From Antedon mediterranea (Eukaryota > Echinodermata > Crinoidea > Comatulida > Antedonidae), in assembly GCF_964355755.1 (NCBI RefSeq), contig NC_092676.1, positions 11,884,288-11,948,287 on the forward strand: DNA of 64,000 nucleotides, read 5' to 3'. Shown piece after piece: positions 62,774 through 64,000 of the stretch. The position numbers and the translations under genes are program-made. Below the pieces are notes generated by a model. It made no database searches, was not told the DNA's origin, and was given only the letters and a program-made list of their open reading frames with translations. Each line of letters opens with the position of its first letter. Position 1 is the first letter of the stretch.

Positions 62774-62960
62774 GACGTTATCCAAATTCCTTCACTTGCA
62801 CTGATCAAGGGCTAGTGTTGCCCGAAAGCACTGCCAACTTTTCTGGCTGTTTACTTTATCGTTTTGATTTAGCTTTTCGCTTTTTATTTTTGTATCTCCA
62901 TTGAGATCCAGCCACTGATACCCACAGCATTGTCATTTTTTTCAGTAATTTGCCTTTGGA
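62774..62960 (+). mobile_element. decayed PLE-like 3' tail with a broken hammerhead-like motif
   Basis: CTGATCA (62,801-62,807), a 4-bp stem GGGC/GCCC (62,809-62,823) and GAAA (62,824-62,827) copy the hammerhead layout, but G8 of the core is replaced by C and no clear GTC follows. Downstream are a small hairpin ATCTC-CATT-GAGAT and a T-run. I infer a second, older PLE remnant. The assignment rests on layout only. Confidence 0.4.
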
Positions 62961-62982
62961 TTTATATATATATATCCAAAGG
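62953..62982. repeat. palindrome CCTTTGGAT...ATCCAAAGG around a (TA)n loop
   Basis: A perfect 9-bp inverted repeat flanks a 12-base AT loop. It sits exactly between the decayed PLE-like tail and the first tRNA-containing unit. It may be a junction created by insertion into an AT microsatellite. Confidence 0.5.
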
Positions 62983-63140
62983 AATATCCCGCCTCATGAA
63001 TAAAAATACTGAAAGATGAGGGCGTATCAATTTGATCTCTGTTGCGCGTGCGTACAACTGAGGACTAGTGCTGTTCCGCCGTACCACACCGAGAATGTTA
63101 AAGAGTCGTTATCCAATCGAGTTCGAACAATACCATGAAA

Positions 63141-63211
63141 GCCCCAGTGGTCTAATGGTAAGGACATCTGCATATCAAGCAGGCGGTCCGAGTTCGAGTC
63201 TCGGTTGGGGC
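63141..63211 (+). tRNA. tRNA-like gene, anticodon ATC (Asp by codon), copy 1
   Basis: The 71-nt cloverleaf has acceptor GCCCCAG/TTGGGGC, D arm GTC-loop-GAC, anticodon stem TCTGC/GCAGG with loop ATATCAA (anticodon ATC), variable CGGT, and T arm CCGAG-TTCGAGT-CTCGG. A T5 Pol III terminator (63,215-63,219) follows 3 nt downstream. ATC would read the Asp codon GAT, but eukaryotic tRNA-Asp normally has GTC. The body resembles Gly/Glu-type tRNAs, so the anticodon may have mutated. It could be a working variant tRNA, a pseudogene or a SINE head. Confidence 0.6.
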
Positions 63212-63214
63212 GAC

Positions 63215-63219
63215 TTTTT
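63215..63219 (+). terminator. Pol III terminator TTTTT after tRNA-like copy 1
   Basis: Five T on the coding strand, 3 nt past the mature 3' end, conserved in all three copies. Confidence 0.6.
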
Positions 63220-63504
63220 CTCATTCTCACAGATTTCCTCATCTATATCGTTTCAAATTAATTAATTAAATTTCAGTATATCACCGGGCGGTTTAGAATT
63301 AATGTTCTTTGCCTCTTGTGTTTATATATATAAAAGTATCTCTTCGGAGATCCCGCCTCGTGAATAAAAATACTGAAAGATGAGGGCGTATCAATTTGAT
63401 CTCTGTTGCGCGTGCGTACAACTGAGGACTAGTGCTGTTCCGCCGTACCACGCCGAGAATGTTAAAGAGTCGTTATCCAATCGAGTTCGAACAATACCAT
63501 GAAA

Positions 63505-63575
63505 GCCCCAGTGGTCTAATGGTTAGGACATCTGCATATCAAGGAGGCGGTCCGAGTTCGAGTCTCGGTTGGGGC
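63505..63575 (+). tRNA. tRNA-like gene, anticodon ATC, copy 2
   Basis: Same 71-nt structure as copy 1, with D loop TAATGGTTAG (closer to box A consensus) and a G-for-C change in the 3' anticodon stem (GGAGG), giving one G-G mismatch there. The T arm and acceptor are intact. The T5 terminator lies at 63,579-63,583. The anticodon-stem mismatch suggests this copy is weaker or decaying. Confidence 0.55.
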
Positions 63576-63578
63576 GAC

Positions 63579-63583
63579 TTTTT
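63579..63583 (+). terminator. Pol III terminator TTTTT after tRNA-like copy 2
   Basis: A T-run in the same position as in copy 1. Confidence 0.55.
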
Positions 63584-63800
63584 CTCATTCTCACAGATTT
63601 TCTCATCTTTATCGTTTCAAATTAATTAATTAAATTTCAGTATATCACCGGGCGGTTTAGAATTAATGTTCTTTGCCTCTTGTGTTTATATATATATAGC
63701 ACATCAGGCAATGAACATTAATTCTAAACCGCCCGGTGATATACTGAAATTTAATTAATTAATTTGAAACGATAAAGATGAGGAAATCTGTGAGAATGAG

Positions 63801-63805
63801 AAAAA
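63801..63805 (-). terminator. Pol III terminator TTTTT after tRNA-like copy 3
   Basis: AAAAA on the plus strand, TTTTT on the transcribed strand, 3 nt past the tRNA 3' end. Confidence 0.55.
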
Positions 63806-63808
63806 GTC

Positions 63809-63879
63809 GCCCCAACCGAGACTCGAACTCGGACCACCTGCTTGATATGCAGATGTCCTAACCATTAGACCACTGGGGC
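63809..63879 (-). tRNA. tRNA-like gene, anticodon ATC, copy 3 (inverted)
   Basis: On the minus strand this copy has the best-paired cloverleaf: all acceptor pairs, D loop TAATGGTTAG, anticodon stem TCTGC/GCAGG, variable TGGT, T arm CCGAG/CTCGG. The anticodon is again ATC. The T5 terminator corresponds to A5 at 63,801-63,805 on the plus strand. It is convergent with copy 2 across the palindrome. Confidence 0.6.
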
Positions 63880-64000
63880 TTTCATGGTATTGTTCAAACT
63901 CGATTGGATAGCGACTCTTTAACATTCTCGGCGTGGTACGGTGGAACAGTACTAGTCCTCAGTTGTACGCACGCGCACCAGAGATATATATATATATATA

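Larger units (their letters stand above)
62990..63687 (+). repeat. two direct copies of a 364-bp tRNA-containing unit
   Basis: The unit begins CGCCTCATGAATAAAAATAC at 62,990 and CGCCTCGTGAATAAAAATAC at 63,354. It includes TTGCGCGTGCGTACAACTGA, GAATGTTAAAGAGTCG, the tRNA-like gene, ATTAATTAATTAAATTTCAG and CACCGGGCGGTTTAGAATTA. The two copies differ at few positions, so duplication is recent. The second copy is preceded by a hairpin ATCTC-TTCG-GAGAT. Confidence 0.85.
63399..63986. repeat. near-perfect inverted repeat of the tRNA unit (arms about 285 bp, loop about 18 bp)
   Basis: 63,399-63,687 and 63,706-63,986 are inverted copies centred on a (TA)n loop near 63,690. Both arms contain the tRNA-like gene. 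The right arm stops at a (TA)n run that reaches the window edge. Such a palindrome could form a cruciform and is a likely site of instability or assembly error. Confidence 0.85.

Noticed and set aside
63068-63629. 65-codon frames spanning the tRNA units
   Set aside because: They run through the tRNA-like genes, and the reading repeats only because the 364-bp unit is duplicated.

Overview
The window is eukaryotic and almost certainly from an invertebrate animal. It contains a multi-exon minus-strand gene with GT-AG introns, tRNA-like units with internal Pol III boxes and T-run terminators, Penelope-like retroelement (PLE) fragments with GIY-YIG endonuclease coding and hammerhead ribozyme motifs, and Helitron-like ends. 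A marine invertebrate is likely, but I cannot name a phylum from sequence alone. Nothing looks bacterial.

Layout. 1-6365 is AT-rich, transposon-derived DNA: two tRNA-derived SINE-like pieces, a degenerate CCCGTACCC repeat, a minus-strand PLE C-terminal pseudogene (806-1456), a diverged direct repeat with four octamer-like ATGCAAAT motifs, two head-to-tail Helitron-like non-autonomous elements with hairpin-CTAG 3' ends (to 2879 and 4107) plus a third related fragment, and an inverted-repeat MITE-like element (4705-5523). 6366-56656 (about 50.3 kb, 79% of the window) is one uninterrupted, single-orientation minisatellite of roughly 2,500 units of 19-23 bp, core CTGATCTATCTCTCTCTCG. Rare variant units show nested duplication in it: a 12-kb direct duplication (about 10.4-22.4 kb and 22.4-34.9 kb) and smaller blocks spaced about 0.76-1.73 kb. 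56657-57660 is a different satellite, 178-179 bp units followed by units of about 98 bp, both built on CCCATATGGG-type palindromes.

57661-60863 carries the only convincing protein-coding gene. Seven exons on the minus strand encode a DUF4806-domain protein whose N-terminal exon(s) are missing. Its most N-terminal visible exon has two apparently compensating frameshifts, and it lies 20 bp from a PLE insertion. 60883-62757 is that PLE copy, rearranged into an inverted repeat: 0.67-0.71-kb arms, each with GIY-YIG coding and a hammerhead ribozyme, around a 496-bp spacer that holds upstream PLE coding on the plus strand. 62760-64000 holds a decayed PLE-like 3' tail and three copies of a 364-bp unit, two direct and one inverted, each with a 71-nt tRNA-like gene with anticodon ATC and a Pol III terminator.

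The genes do not form a pathway. The window shows a gene-poor, repeat-driven locus. The most notable items are the higher-order minisatellite, the paired hammerhead ribozymes in an inverted PLE, and the tRNA units with an odd anticodon.
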